A stretch of 64,000 bases of DNA from the NCBI GenBank assembly GCA_036417435.1, contig CM070904.1:132246695-132310694 (forward strand). Reading direction: 5' to 3'. Positions 46,046-58,104 of the stretch are shown here, piece after piece. Numbering within the stretch: the first letter of the stretch is position 1; the number at the start of each line of letters is the position of its first letter. Source of the DNA: Inia geoffrensis. Taxonomy: Eukaryota > Chordata > Mammalia > Artiodactyla > Iniidae. A program made the position numbers and the translations under genes. Under the pieces are notes generated by a model. That model was given only the letters and a program-made list of their open reading frames with translations, was not told the origin of the DNA and ran no database searches.

Positions 46046-46800
46046 ACTCTCCATTGATGACCTTTGCTTCTATTTCTTGAGAAAATAGAAGCAACCAGAT
46101 GAGAACGTCCACATGCCCCAGCACCCCAACTACCATGGAACTGTACCTGACTTCTCTCCTTCTATATTGAACACAATTCCATCTTATCTGCCTTGATGGC
46201 TTATTTGCTATAAATCTATGTTGCTATTTATGGTACAGATGGTTTTATCAGGCTCTACCTTTAGGCTATACTATTCCTCATCCTCATGTGCAGCATAAGC
46301 TGACATGCATTCCTCCTTCCCCAGCCTTGGTGCTCTTGTTGTCATTCATTTTACTTCTACATTTATTACAAGCCCACAATATAGGTCATTGATTTCAATG
46401 ACATTAAAACATTTAAAGCATTAAACATGAAAACATTTAACAACATTAAACCTTTTTAAAGATGTTAAAATAACAAGAAAAAAGACTATTGTATATTTAC
46501 CCACATAGTGCTTTTTGACACTCCCCATTTCTTTTTGAATATTTTGATATTGGCTTGTTATAATTTTCCTTTTGCCTGAACATCTGGGACACTTATTTTA
46601 AAAATTTATATATAAAGCTTTCAGGAACAATAAATTGTAAATCAATATGTATTCCATGTTTATAAACATGCCACTTCTGGGGCAGCTGTTCTCAACATGA
46701 GCCCACCTGAGCATCCCTGGGACTGGACCGTCCTCCTTGTCAGCTGGGGAGACCATGAGAGAGCAGTTTTCTCTCAGACAATGGCCTTTTAGGGGGCGGG
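46046..46800. other. Single-copy AT-rich sequence
   Basis: Contains a small tandem ACATTAAAACATTTAAAGC/ACATTAAACATG-like repetition at 46395-46450. No gene or repeat family recognised. Confidence 0.4.
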
Positions 46801-46804
46801 TTGG

Positions 46805-47246
46805 TGTCCTGGGGCTGCAATAACAAAGCACAATACCCTGGGCAGCTTAAACAGCAGAGCTATATGGTCTCCCAGTCTGGAGGCCAGAGCCCAAGTTCAA
46901 GGTGTCAGCAGGGCTGGATCCTTCTGAGGCCGTGAGGAAGACTGTGTCCCAGGATCTCTCCCGTACTTCTGGCAGCTGCTGTAACCTCTGGCATCCCTTG
47001 GCTTGTGTATGTGTCACCCCAGCCCCTGTCTCCATCTTCACATGGTGTTCTCCCTGTGGACATGTCTGCGTCCAAATTTCCCTTTACACCCATCATATTA
47101 GACGGGGGCCCACCTTACACTGGTGTGACTTCATAGTAACTAATTACATCTGCAATGACCCTACTTCCAAATGAGGTCACACTCTGATGTCCTGGCAGTT
47201 TGGGCTTCAACGTGAATTTTGAGGGGATACAGTTCAATCCAGGACA
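46805..47246 (-). mobile_element. Solo LTR of MaLR (MLT1/MST-like) type, antisense
   Basis: A 442-bp unit with TGTCCTGG at one end and CCAGGACA at the other. On the minus strand the body reads as a non-autonomous mammalian MaLR LTR (GAAGCCC, GTGACCTCATTTGGAAGTAGGGTC, AGATGTAATTAG, GGCCTCCAGACTGGGAG). These are ancient ERVL-related LTRs. No internal retroviral sequence is attached. Confidence 0.65.
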
Positions 47247-50200
47247 AGTGTTATTTGTGGCCCAGGAGCAAGCTGGCCTGGGGTTTCCTTCTTTCCCATC
47301 CCCCCACCAGCTCCCCACGAAGCAGGCTGGGACAAAGGCTGCAGGTGCCAGGCCAGGGGGCAGGTGTCAGGGCACTGGGACACACCCACTGAACCTGCGT
47401 CAGCACGAGCTCCCTCTGGAAGACAAGCTCTGTCAAGGGATATTACTGCCTCAAGAGCTCCTTCCATCACTTAATCTCTTTAAAGAAAGGATGAAGGGAC
47501 TGGAAGATTTTCCCATGCTTTAAAAATAGACCCCATTTGCTCCATGATTTCCACAGGTCACCTACTTCTTCTGAGCAAATGAAGACAGTATGACTCATAG
47601 CCTCACACCTTTCTCGGGCACTGGACCCCAAGGAGCTGGGGGTCACCTGTGGGCACACAGCACTTCTCACTCAGCCTCGTTCCACACAGCCCAGAGTCCT
47701 CCCCGCAACCAAGCCCGCTGCTCCCTCCTGTAACACAGAGCTCCCCCAACCCATCACTTCATTAGTGCTCATTACGGAACAAGTGGAATTTGACCTCTGG
47801 CCCTCAACCCCCGCCCACCCGGCTATTAGGCCAAATTCTATTTTCAGCCACGGAAACTGCTAAACACTGCCAAAAGGGATCCCTCAGGCTGCCCCCCACA
47901 CAATTATAAATACTTCAAAGGACCGTAAATGTTTTCAGAAGAAATCACGGCCAATCAAGAAGCCCGACGGAGAGACTTTGGGTTAAAAACATCACATGTG
48001 AATGATCCCAACAGCCAAGTTTACCAGCGAGCCCGGTCCTGGGACATTGCAGCCCAGTGGGGTGTGGCTTGCTGCCACTTCCCTGCTTCCCTAGCTCTTG
48101 CCTTTGTGTCCTGCGCATCCAAACCGCCCACCCAGGCCTCAGTGGGCACATGTTTGCAAGACTTGGACGGTGTTGGCACGACTCTGCCACCGCTCAGGAC
48201 AGCAAGGTCCAGTCTGCTTCCTCAGCACAGTTCCGTGGCCCAGTGACTGAGGCAGTCACAGCCTCCAGGGTCCGGGAAATCCAGAGACAGTCTTTTCCAT
48301 GCAACAGGCGTCAGCGAAAAGCCAGCTTCTCAGCTGAAGGTAGCCCAGGCCCCAGACAGACGTGTCGCTGGATTCACCACCTCAGGTGCTGCGTGTCCAG
48401 TGAGAACTCAAAAGGACAAGGATTCCCGTGTCCTGTGCTCAACTGAGGATCAGGGGAAGTGGCGTGAGCGAGCAATCAACGACCAGAGGACATCCTGGAA
48501 GACTTCTGGCTGGGGGGGTGATCTTTAAGAATTCCAATGGGCAGAGAATCACGGGAAGAGATTGGCATAAACAGGACTAATGCACTTGATCGATAAGTCT
48601 TTGTTGTGTTGACTGCATGAGGGCAGATTGCCACAGCTGGGGTAGAGGAAGTGGACCAGCCCTGATCTTGTGGGGCTCCTGGTCTTGTAAGAAGAGACCA
48701 AGCCCAGTTATTACAGAAGTAACTAGTAGAAACAAACGGCCTTGTGACAAGGAAAAATGGGGGGGAGCTCCTCCTGAGATGGGGGTCACAGAGGGCATCC
48801 AGAGGAGCAGAGACCTGGAGTTTGGGAGGTGTGGGTGTCCCAGGGAGCCGGAGAGGGAAGGGATGGGGGTCAGCTCCTGCCAGGGAGGAGATTTCGGGCT
48901 TCATTCTAAGTGTGCAGGGTGCCGCTGGGCCGTCTGAAACACACGAGCGCTGGATGCCGTCTGTGTGTTTAAGTTGCCCTGGCCACCGTGGATGTGGCCC
49001 GAGACCAGCGGAAGCCCAGTCGGAAACTGCTGTTGTCTGAGGCTCAGAGGCAGGGTGTGGAGAGAAGCAAAGAGATCCAGGAGCTACTGTGGTGAGGAAC
49101 TGACAGGGTTGGTACTGACTGGACGTGGTGGGAGGGAGAAGGAGAAATCGAGGTCCCTTTGGTTCTGTGACAAGCGGCTGGATGGACAGAGGACCATTTA
49201 AAGCGACGGAGTCACGGGCACTTGACCTGAGATGCGTCTATGTGAGCGGAGATGCCGAACCGACGGAGGGACGCGTGAGACTGGAGCTGGGGGCTAGGAC
49301 TGCCCCGGGGCAGTGGGTGCTCAGAGGAAGAGCCACCAGAGATGGAGGGAAGCTGGGGAGTGGCCGGCGTGACTGGAAGGATTGTTGATGTCACAGCACC
49401 CCAATCTGGCTGCAGACTGGCCTGTTGTCTGGTGTGGGGTGAGCCCAGGGTCCACCGAGAGTGACACCCCCAAAGCCGGCTTTTCCTCCCCAGGAGCCAG
49501 GACCCAAGTCCAGCTTTGCTTCTGATGCTTGGATCCCTGGGCGGGGGTGGGTTCAGCCCCTCAGACGACAGAGGAAGAGAGTCTGGCAGAGATGCCATTT
49601 GACCCTGGAGCTGCATGTGAGCTATGAAATGCATATCCACGTGGGCAGTCATGGCCATGGTTCTCCTGTTCTGCTGATGTCCGAGAGGGCCAACTTCCCT
49701 TGGTCTCTGCAGCCTCCTAAGACAGCCCCGGACACTTGGAGCCTCTGAGCCTTGAACCTGACGCCTGCCTTAAGCTTTCCAGCCCCTGGCCATGCTGGGA
49801 TCCGGGATCAAGCCGAGCCTGAGGTGGCGTAAACATTCCAGAGGGTCGGGCACACTTGTCACCCTTTCTCGGGCCTCTCAGCCATGAAAAGAGCTTTTGC
49901 TTTTCGCAGGTACATGTCAGCAGGTTGCTTTGTTTTTAGGAAATGTGTCCCTTTCACCAGCCGCTTTCCTTCCGCAGAAGAGAAGAGGGAGAGGGCAGCC
50001 CCCATGTGGGAGAGGACAGAGCCCACCTTGGGCGTCCGGCCGGCACCACCTGGTTAATGAGAAACACACCCGGTGTTTCCGGCTAATTTGGTTTCCTGCC
50101 AAGACAAATCAGCCCAAGTGGTTCCCACCTCCCTGGGGCCCGGGGCCGCCCTGGGGTCTCCTGTGAGCCTGAGGAGGAAGGGGCGGCCTTTAATAATTAA

Positions 50201-51875
50201 CAAAGGGTTTTGCTGCATGGAGGGGAGCGGGCCCAGCCCTGGCTGCCCCCAACACACCGGAAGCGCTGGCCGAGGAGGGTACAAGAGAGAAGGGCGCTGT
50301 TCGTTAGCACAACCCACCCGAGGGAGCCCCACAGAAGACACAGCGTGACACGGAACGGCTGTCCCCAGCTTCCCGCTTCACCTGAGACCCTCTGTCCCTT
50401 GACCCCTCTTGTTCTCCTGTGCCTTAGACGGGCCTGAGCTGCGCCCCTGCCACACTCGCGGCGGAGAGCAGGACCGGGGGTCTGCTCAGCCTGGCAAGTC
50501 CCACGTGTCTCCATGGGGGCGGGGGCCTCAAGCAGCAGTCCAGGCCGGCCCTTTAGGAGTAACCCGCACGGCCACTCGGGGGATGCTGAGGCTCGGCTCA
50601 GTCATGCTTCTCAAACACAACCCCTGAAAGAGCCCAGGTGTGATTTCACGTCCAGTCCGGCCCGGCTCAGAGCCAGCGCCTCATTCGCTTGCGATCCGGC
50701 ACCTGCCCCGGGGCCCTGCCTGGGCGGGAGGGCGAGGGAGCGGGTCTCAGAGTTATGGGGGCTGAAGATGGGTTCTGACCCTCCCACAGACACCAAAGAC
50801 GGCAGCCCTTTTGGCGAAACGACCCCCGGAGCTGAGGGTGAAAGGTCGGGCTTCAGGCTCGGGCCGGCAGATGCCCCTGAGCCTGGGTGCAGCCGGATGG
50901 CCTGATCTAGGCACGTGTCAGATGAAGACCTGACCGTGGGCTGAGAGGAGTGCGGACATTGCTGTGACTCAAGGCAGGCTCGCTGGGCCTTTGAACTCCA
51001 GGGACGAGTCAGGAGGCCGCTGTAGGCAGAAGAAATGGCCTGAACAAGGCCGAGGAGGGGGAAGTACACACCCGTCCGCTGTGAACAGTGAACCCAGAGG
51101 CGGGTGGTCCAGCCACAGGTCTCTGGTGGCCATAGGTTGAGCCGGGAGCAGACAGCACCATGGTCTGGTTGGGCAGAACAACAGTGCAAAGGGAGAAGAG
51201 AAAGCCGAGGTCAGAGTTCAAGGTCGGATGGAACAGGAGATGGGGTAGGCGTTGGCTGGGTCTGGGGAGGAGCCACAGGCAGGGGTAGCACTTGTCTGTT
51301 ACCGACTTCTTCCCTTGTTAACGGAGACTCTGTTTTCCTGGATTATGTTGCGCCTGCAGAGGATACTTCCTGACGTTAACTGATGCTTTGCTGGAGTGAA
51401 TTGTTTCCAGAAGCACGTTTTGCTTCACATCTCGCTGTTTTCTCCTTCTGTTCTGCCGGCCGGTCTTTTCTGAACCTCCATGGTTACGAAGCCCTGGTGG
51501 TTTTCCGTCAGTTACTCGTCTGGTATCTGACGTTCAGGGCTGGTGGATGTGCTGCAGCCCTTTTTCCAGAAACCCCTGGGTCCCAGGAGGTCTTGACCTC
51601 GCCGAGCTTCTGAGTTGAGTGGGGACTTCCTGTTTCTGCAGCCTTGTTCTCTGACTTTGGGCGAAGGGTTTCATCTGTCCTTAATCCAGACTCGAGCTCA
51701 CATTATCTGTGGTTCCTTTTCCAGAAGTAGCAAACGGAAAACTTCAAACTCCAGCTGCAGCCAAGCAGGGTCCTTCTCTACGGGCACAGAATTCGTTTCT
51801 TCAGATATAGGCGTCTTTTTCCTTCAACACCAGCTGTGTTTATTGTTGGAAAAGAATTGAGTGAGCTTTGATAGC
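47247..51875. other. GC-rich single-copy block, L2-like traces, no gene recognised
   Basis: About 4.6 kb, GC-rich especially at 48.6-51.3 kb. Traces such as GAGAAATCGAGGTCCCTTTGGTT (~49145) and GGAGCCGGAGAGGG suggest antisense L2 between roughly 48.5 and 49.4 kb, and possibly 50.9-51.2 kb, at low confidence. Open frames up to 192 codons (50611-51189, minus) occur on both strands, as expected in stop-poor DNA, and none shows a domain I know. Confidence 0.4.
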
Positions 51876-52186
51876 CTGTGTCTTTCAGGCAGTGGTCCAT
51901 TTCATCAAAGACCATGAATTTATTGGCATAAAGTTTCATAAAATCCTTTATTCTTTTAATATCTTTAATATCTAGGATATTTAAGTCCTCTTGATGAATT
52001 GATGGCTTTATCATTAGGAAATAACTTTATCTCTGGTGATATTCTTTGCTTTGAAATCTCCTTTATCAGATAGCAATATCGCCATCCTACCTTTATGTGA
52101 ATTAGCATTAGCATAGCATGGTATATCTTTTTCCTATCCTTTTACCTTTAACCTATTTGTGTCTTTATATTTAAAGTGGATTTTTT

Positions 52187-52477
52187 TAAAAAATTTATTT
52201 ATTTATTTTATTTTTGGCTGTGTTGGGTCTTCGTTTCTGTGTGAGGGCTTTCTCTAGTTGTGGCGAACGGAGGCCACTCTTCATCGCAGTGTGCGGGCCT
52301 CTCACTGTCGTGGCCTCTCCTGTTGCGGAGCACAGGCTCCAGACGCACAGGCTCAGTAGTTGTGGTTCACGGGCCTAGATGCTCCGCGGCGTGTTGGATC
52401 CTCCCAGACCAGGGCTTGAACCCGTGTCCCTGCATTGGCAGAGCAGATCCTCAACCACTGTGCCACCAGGGAAGCCC
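52187..52477 (-). mobile_element. CHR-1-like SINE inside ancient L1, antisense
   Basis: A ~290-bp long-form CHR element with an ATTT-rich tail at 52187-52215 and head GGGCTTCCCTGGTGGC at the right. Target-site duplication AAAGTGGATTTTTT lies at 52173-52186 and 52479-52492. Confidence 0.93.
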
Positions 52478-52887
52478 AAAAGTGGATTTTTTGTAAGCAG
52501 CATAGAGTTCGGGCCTTGCTTATCCAATATAGCAACACCTGCCTTTTAATTGAGGCATTTAGGCAATTTACATTTAACACGATGACTGACATGGTTCAAT
52601 TGAAGGCTATTTTCTTAATATTCCTTTTCTATTGGTCCCATCTGTTCTTTATTCTCCCATTTTGCCCTCTTTGGGGTTAACTGAGTAGTTTCTATGATTC
52701 CATTTTATCCCCTTATAAGGCTTCTTAGCCATGTTCCTTGTTTTGTTATTTGAGTGGTTGCCTCAGGATTTACACTGTACAACTTTAGGTTATCGCGGTC
52801 TATTTTCCAGGGGTACTAAACCATACCAGGCAGAGTAGATGAACCCTACAGTAGTGTACCTTCATTGCTCCACTTCTTTTACCTTTT

Positions 52888-52950
<63 letters not shown>

Positions 52951-52960
52951 CTTTCTTTTT
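52888..52960. repeat. (CTTT)n tetranucleotide array
   Basis: About 16-17 near-perfect CTTT units. It is a pure polypyrimidine tract and likely length-polymorphic. The reverse strand gives a Lys/Glu/Arg run in an artefactual frame. Confidence 0.95.
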
Positions 52961-54115
52961 TTAATAAAAGGCTTTGTTTTACTTTCATTTTGGGAATATA
53001 TTATAGTATGAAATTTCAGGCCAACAGCTTTTTTGTTTTTGTAATTTAAATACGTTGCTTTACCATCTTCCCACTCACATTGTTTCTGATGAGAAATCTG
53101 TTCTTGTCTTATCTTTGTTTCTCTATATAAAATGCCATCTATCTTTGGCCATTTTTTAGATTTTCCTCTCCTTTACTGACATTGAGCAATTGGATTAACT
53201 TGGTGTAACTTTTTTCATGTATTCCTCATGACTGAGGTTCACTGAGTTTCTTGGGTCTTTGAGTTTATAGTTTTCACATCAAATTTGGAAATTTTTGGAT
53301 TATTATTTCCATCTTTCTTCAAATATATTTATATCTTTCATGTCTTTTCTTAACTTTTGGAGCATATGGAATGCAGTTATGATAAATGTTTTAATTTCTT
53401 TGTCTGCTAATTCTAACATTTGTGTCAGGCCTGGGGCCTATTTCAGTTTATTGATTTTTCTCCTCATTATAGATTCTATTTGGTTTTTGCCTGCCTGATA
53501 ATCTTTGATTGGATGTCAGATATTGTGACTTTCGTCTTGGGTGCTGGATGTTTTGTATTCCTGTAAATATTCTTGAACTTTATTCTGGGATGCAATTGAA
53601 CTTCTTGAAAACAGTTTGATCCTCTTGAGTCTTGGTGTTGGTGGGACCAGAGCTTCATTTAATCCAGCGTACTTATTCTCCATTACTAAGGCAAGTGCTG
53701 GTACCCAGAGCCCCTAGAGGTTTTTCAGTCTGGCTGGCTGGAACAAGCACTATTCCCAGACATATGTGCATCCTGGGCACTGTCCCTCTAACCCATTTTC
53801 TCCTGGCCTCGGACAGTCTTTCTCACACACATCTGCTGATCAGAAATCAGCTTAACACTTCCGGGTGAGCTTCTGCAGACCTCCAGTGTTCTCTCTGGTA
53901 CTACACCCTGCAAAACGTAGTTACATTGGTTTCCCCAAATTCTCAACCCTATCTTCTCAGCTCAGGGGGTCTGCTGGGCCCTGGCTGGTGCCCCCTTCCT
54001 GTGCTGTGGCCTAAAAGTCCAAGGTTGTTTCCTATATTTCGTCTAGTTTTTGTTTATTTTTATTTCAGGTGGAAGGAAGTGGCAAGGTCTTTTATTGTAT
54101 TTAGGCTCTCTCCAT

Positions 54116-54500
54116 CCCCATGATTTCATCTTTAGCACCCTGGGGTCTGCATCAGTGCCCAGCACTCGGTGGGGACTGAATGCATGTTGAGTACATGAAT
54201 ACATGAATATGTGAACTTAACCAGAGAGTGACAAAGCAAGTAGAAGGCATTTCTCACAAGTGTATAGCGGGCAAATGCTACCATGTACACTTTTGTGTGT
54301 ATGAGTCTTGTTTCTTCTTGATGCAAATCTTGAAGCCAAGGGCCGTGTTGAATTTATTCTTATCCTTGGAGCTGAACAACTTTGTCTTGTGTACCTTAGG
54401 CTTTGAATAAATACTTGGTCAATGAAATAACAAGCAGGAGACATTTACACATGTGTGTAAACAAATTTAGGTTGAGGTACAGGTACCACACATTTGTACT
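54116..54500 (+). mobile_element. Possible L2 3'-end fragment
   Basis: TTTAGCACCCTGGGG...CAGTGCCCAGCACTCGGTGGGGACTGAATGCATGTTGAGTACATGAAT and, at ~54396, GGCTTTGAATAAATACTTGGTCAATGAA resemble diverged L2 termini. Low confidence. Confidence 0.35.
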
Positions 54501-54522
54501 TAAGCCTGACAGCACTGTGTCT

Positions 54523-54724
54523 TTCTTTTTTTGCTTTTTAAGATTTTTTTTTGATGTGGACCATTTTTAAAGTCTTTACTGAATTTGTTACAATATTGCT
54601 TCTGTTTTATGTTTTGTTTTTTGGCCGTGAGGCATGCAGGAACTTAGCTCCCTGACTAGGGATCGAACCTGCACCCCCCACACTGGAAGGTGAACTCTTA
54701 ACCACTGGACCGCTAGGGAAGACC
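54523..54724 (-). mobile_element. CHR-related SINE, antisense
   Basis: A ~200-bp SINE: head GGGTCTTCCCTAGCGGTCCA at the right, B-box-like GGGATCGAACCTGCACCCCC, T-rich tail at the left. A perfect 13-bp target-site duplication CAGCACTGTGTCT lies at 54510-54522 and 54725-54737. Confidence 0.92.
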
Positions 54725-55055
54725 CAGCACTGTGTCTGTATTCTCTGCCTGGCACTGTGCCATCACAATACCAGTCTGTATCCTTCCGTGACAAAAGGGT
54801 GACTTGAAAGGTGCAGTGGTCCACTGCAGCAGTAACTTTCATATGTGATGTCTTAGGCTTTTCAAGGCTCTCAGATTGTTTTGGGATGGAAGGAGCCAGG
54901 ACTAGAGAAAGTGAAAGCAGAAATGCTAGCTGCCATTGGAAATCAGTCACAAATAAAATTATAATGCAAGTCTATTGGAAAACAGAGGTGAGTCTCCACA
55001 AATGGGGAACCTAGGACAGTGCCTGGCAGGTAGTCACTGCTCACGAAATCACCCT

Positions 55056-55285
55056 GAATTGGGAGACTGGCGTTGACATACACACACTACTATATATAAA
55101 ATAGATAACTAATAAGGACCTACTGTGTAGCACAGGGAAATCTACTCAGTACTCTGTAATGACATATATGGGAAAGAATCTAAAAAAGAGTGGTTATATG
55201 TGTATGTATAACTGATTCACTTTGCTGTTCACCTGAAACTAACACAACATTGTAAATCAACTAGACTCCAATAAAAAAAGAAAAC
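55056..55285 (+). mobile_element. 5'-truncated L1 3'-UTR fragment, sense
   Basis: From ~AATTGGGAGACTGGCGTTGACATA through GTGTAGCACAGGGAAATCTACTCAGTACTCTG and ATGTATAACTGATTCACTTTGCTG to CTCCAATAAAAAAAG. This is the terminal ~230 nt of an artiodactyl-type L1 with a different 3' UTR from L1-B. I do not see a convincing target-site duplication. Confidence 0.8.
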
Positions 55286-56149
55286 AATCAGTTACTACAG
55301 GCCCAGCCTTTTGGAAGCAGCTCACTCATCTCAGGGACATTCTTTCATGCAGGATACATGACCAGGCTGAAAGCAGGGGCTTCAAAGCAGCTTGGGTCCA
55401 GGAGGAGGTGTCAGCCTCGAAGGGCGTGGTCATAATTTACCAGCAGGACACGGTATATACATTCCCAACCAGAGGGGCAGCTGCACCTTTCAGTCAGTGG
55501 ATGGTAGCCTGGGACAAGGGATGCAAATAATCGCTCTGGCTGGACCAACGAGGAAACCACAAAGACGGGAGAGTGGCCTGCTTGGGGAGGGAACTTTTCA
55601 ATGAATCTCCCCTTACGGACTAGTTTTGCCCATTCACAGTCTGGTACCAGAATCGGTTCACTATCCCTGTGTCTCAGATGGTCCTTAGGTGACACTGGGA
55701 CAAAGCCAAGCGCATGGCAGCATGGTGAGCCGGAAGCGCCTGGCCACCCAGCCTGACTGCCTCCGAGGTTTGGAAACATCACCCCGGAGCCTGCAAGCCG
55801 GGGGGTGGGTGGGTGGGGGGATGACATTTGAGTTTTAAGCTCTGGACGCTTTCCTAGATTACTTTGCAATGAAACCAATACCTGACGCTGAAATAGTTTT
55901 TAGCTAGTTTAATTGTTAAATGAATTCTATTTGGTGATTATGAGCTATTCTATTTTTAAACAGTCTCAGCTCTTTCGCTGCCGCCGTATCTGTTCTCAGT
56001 CCCTTGAAGAAGCCATGGCAGGCACTGAGCCCAGAGAGACCCCAAAAGGATCCAGGACAGAACAAACAGCAACCCTGGCGCCGGCATGTGCTGACAGAGT
56101 CCACTGCCCTCGTCGCCCTCTTGTGGTCACGCAGCAGATGAAAAACTTC
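55286..56149. other. Single-copy sequence, no gene seen
   Basis: A G-rich run (GGGGGGTGGGTGGGTGGGGGG, ~55801-55819) lies here and could form a G-quadruplex. Open frames (for example 55411-55878, minus, 155 codons) show no known domain. Confidence 0.4.
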
Positions 56150-56162
56150 AAAGGCAAGTTAG

Positions 56163-57333
56163 TGTATCTATGTCCATGCGTCTCTCTCGCTTTGTCACAG
56201 CTCACCCTTCCCCCTCCCCGTATCCTCAGGTCCGTTCTCTAGTAGGTCTGTGTCTTTATTCCCGTCTTACCCCTAGGGTCTTCATGGCATTTTTTTTTTC
56301 TTAGATTCCATATAGATGTGTTAGCATACGGTATTTGTCTCTCTCTTTCTGACTTACTTCACTCTGTATGACACACTCTAGGTCCATCCACCTCACTCCA
56401 AATAACTCAATTTCGTTTCTTTTTATGGCTGAGTAATATTCCACTGTATATATGTGCCACATCTTCTTTATCCATTCACCTGTCGAGAGACACGTAGGTT
56501 GCTTCCATGTCCTGGCTATTGTAAATAGAGCTGCAATGAACATTTTGGTACATGACTCTTTTTGAATTATGGTTTTCTCAGGGTATATGCCCAGTAGTGG
56601 GATTGCTGGGTCGTATGGTAGTTCTATTTGTAGTTTTTTAAGGAACCTCCATACTGTTCTCCATAGTGGCTGTATCAATTTACATTCCCACCAGCAGTGC
56701 AAGAGGGTTCCCTTTTCTCCACACCCTCTCCAGCATTTATTGTTTCTAGATTTTTTGACGATGGCCATTCTGACCGGTGTGAGGTGATACCTCATTGTAG
56801 CTTTGATTTGCATTTCTCTGATGATTAATGATGTTGAGCATTCTTTCATGAGTTTGTTGGCAATCTGTATATCTTCTTTGGAGAAATGTCTATTTAGGTC
56901 TTCTGCCCATTTTTGGATTGGGTTGTTTGTCTTTTTTATATTGAGCTGCATGAGCTGCTTGTAAATTTTGGAGATTAATCCTTTGTCAGTTGCTTCATTT
57001 GCAAATATTTTCTTCCACTCTGAGCGTTGGCTTTTGGTCTTGTTTATCATTTCCTTTGCTGTGCAAAAGCTTTTAAGTTTCACATATATACACTACCAAA
57101 CGTAAAACAGATAGCTAGTGGGAAGCAGCCGCATAGCACAGGGACATCAGCTCGGTGCTTTGTGACCACCTAGAGGGGTGGGACAGGGAGGGTGGGAGGG
57201 AGGGAGATGCAAGAGGGAAGAGATATGGGAACATATGTATATGTATAGCTGATTCACTTTGTTATAAAGCAGAAACTAACACACCATTGTAAAGCAATTA
57301 TACTCCAATAAAGATGTTAAAAAAATAAAAATA
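56163..57333 (+). mobile_element. 5'-inverted (twin-primed) L1 insertion
   Basis: The left part (56163-~57081) is L1 ORF2 C-terminus and proximal 3' UTR in antisense. The right part (~57082-57333) is the distal 3' UTR in sense, ending in AATAAAGATGTT and an A-rich tail. The two pieces abut within L1: the antisense part ends at GACATAGATACA and the sense part begins ACATATATACAC, an overlap of about 12 nt. Flanking repeats AAAGGCA(A/A)GTTAG at 56150-56162 and AAAGGCAAATTAG at 57334-57346 (one mismatch) enclose the whole. This is the classic product of twin priming during target-primed reverse transcription. Confidence 0.95.
56301..57083 (-). pseudogene. L1 ORF2 C-terminal fragment, frame intact
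   Basis: A continuous 260-codon frame from the inversion junction to the normal ORF2 stop (ends in THLYGI, TAA at ~56302). It contains the cysteine-bearing C-terminal region ([18 protein letters not shown]), required in ORF2p for RNA association. It is a 5'-truncated remnant: endonuclease and reverse transcriptase are missing. The absence of stops over 780 bp makes it the best-preserved ORF2 segment here and suggests a relatively recent insertion. Confidence 0.9.
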
Positions 57334-57346
57334 AAAGGCAAATTAG

Positions 57347-58100
57347 GAGGAGGCTACGGTTTTGCACAACGGAAATATGTTCTCTGTTAGGGAAAGCATC
57401 ACCGGGCACCCTTTCTTCCACATTGTTTACACACACACAAGTGTAAGCGAGAGAGATGTTACATCAGTATTACCTTTCTCTGTCAAAAAGAAATAGCATG
57501 AACATTAGAATTTTTAATTTCAGAACTGTAGATCATCACTCTGGCTGTCCAAAATCCAGGCTAGGAGAAATTTCTGAGAAGATCTTGTTCAAATCCTTCC
57601 TTTGTAAAAATTAGGGAGTTTAAAGTCCAGAGACGTGAGTGTCTTGCCTACGATCACACAGTGAATTGCTGACGTTTTGGGGATAGGAGCCCGAGAGTGG
57701 TTCCAGCAATCAGACAGCCTGGTCCTTTCATTTGCCGTGGCAGGAGATGCTTGCAAGGGCAGTGAGGTCCAGAGATGAGGACCAGGCAGAGGGCACTGGG
57801 GGCGGGGCTCTGATGCCGCCTAAGCTCTGAGTGGTCCCGTGGGCAGGTGGGTCACTTCTCTCATCTGTGTCCAGCCCTTTCCTGAGCTGGGACCATCTCT
57901 TCCCCCAGCCTAGCTCAGAGCCTGTGTGCCAGGACCAGACAGGAGAGGCTTGTGGGAGGTGTGCCCTGACAAAGGACGCCAGGACCCAGGACCCTGGTCT
58001 TGCTTATGATGTTTTCTCTTAGCCTCTCTTACCAATTCTCCCCGATCAGACGGGGTCAGTGGTGGCTACCCTGTGGCCTCATGAAGCAGCAGTTCATGAG
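57347..58100. other. Single-copy; MIR-like piece at 57595-57700
   Basis: AGTCCAGAGACGTGAGTGTCTTGCCTACGATCACACAGTGAATTGCTGA resembles the MIR core ('...AAGTAACTTGCCCAAGGTCACACAGCTAG'). The rest is unrecognised. Confidence 0.45.
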
Positions 58101-58104
58101 TTTT

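Larger units (their letters stand above)
51880..54115 (-). mobile_element. Ancient L1 5' half, antisense
   Basis: On the minus strand 52590-51880 resembles the start of L1 ORF2 (MSVIVLNVNCLNASIKRQ-like at 52592-52540; a YANKF-like piece at 51940). Upstream (53000-54115) lies the T-rich then GC-richer 5' region with phrases such as CCTCATTATAGATTCTATTTGG, GTGCTGGATGTTTTGTATTCCTGTAAATATTCTTGAACTTTATTCTGGGATGCA and TTTTTCAGTCTGGCTGGCTGGAACAAGCACTATTCCCAG, which I associate with L1M 5' ends. Highly decayed. It contains a SINE and a CTTT array. Confidence 0.6.

Noticed and set aside
46805..47246. Provirus
   Set aside because: Only an LTR-sized unit is present; no second LTR and no retroviral genes lie within reach.
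50611..51189. 192-codon minus-strand open frame
   Set aside because: Same pattern of mutually overlapping frames in GC-rich DNA; no recognised family.
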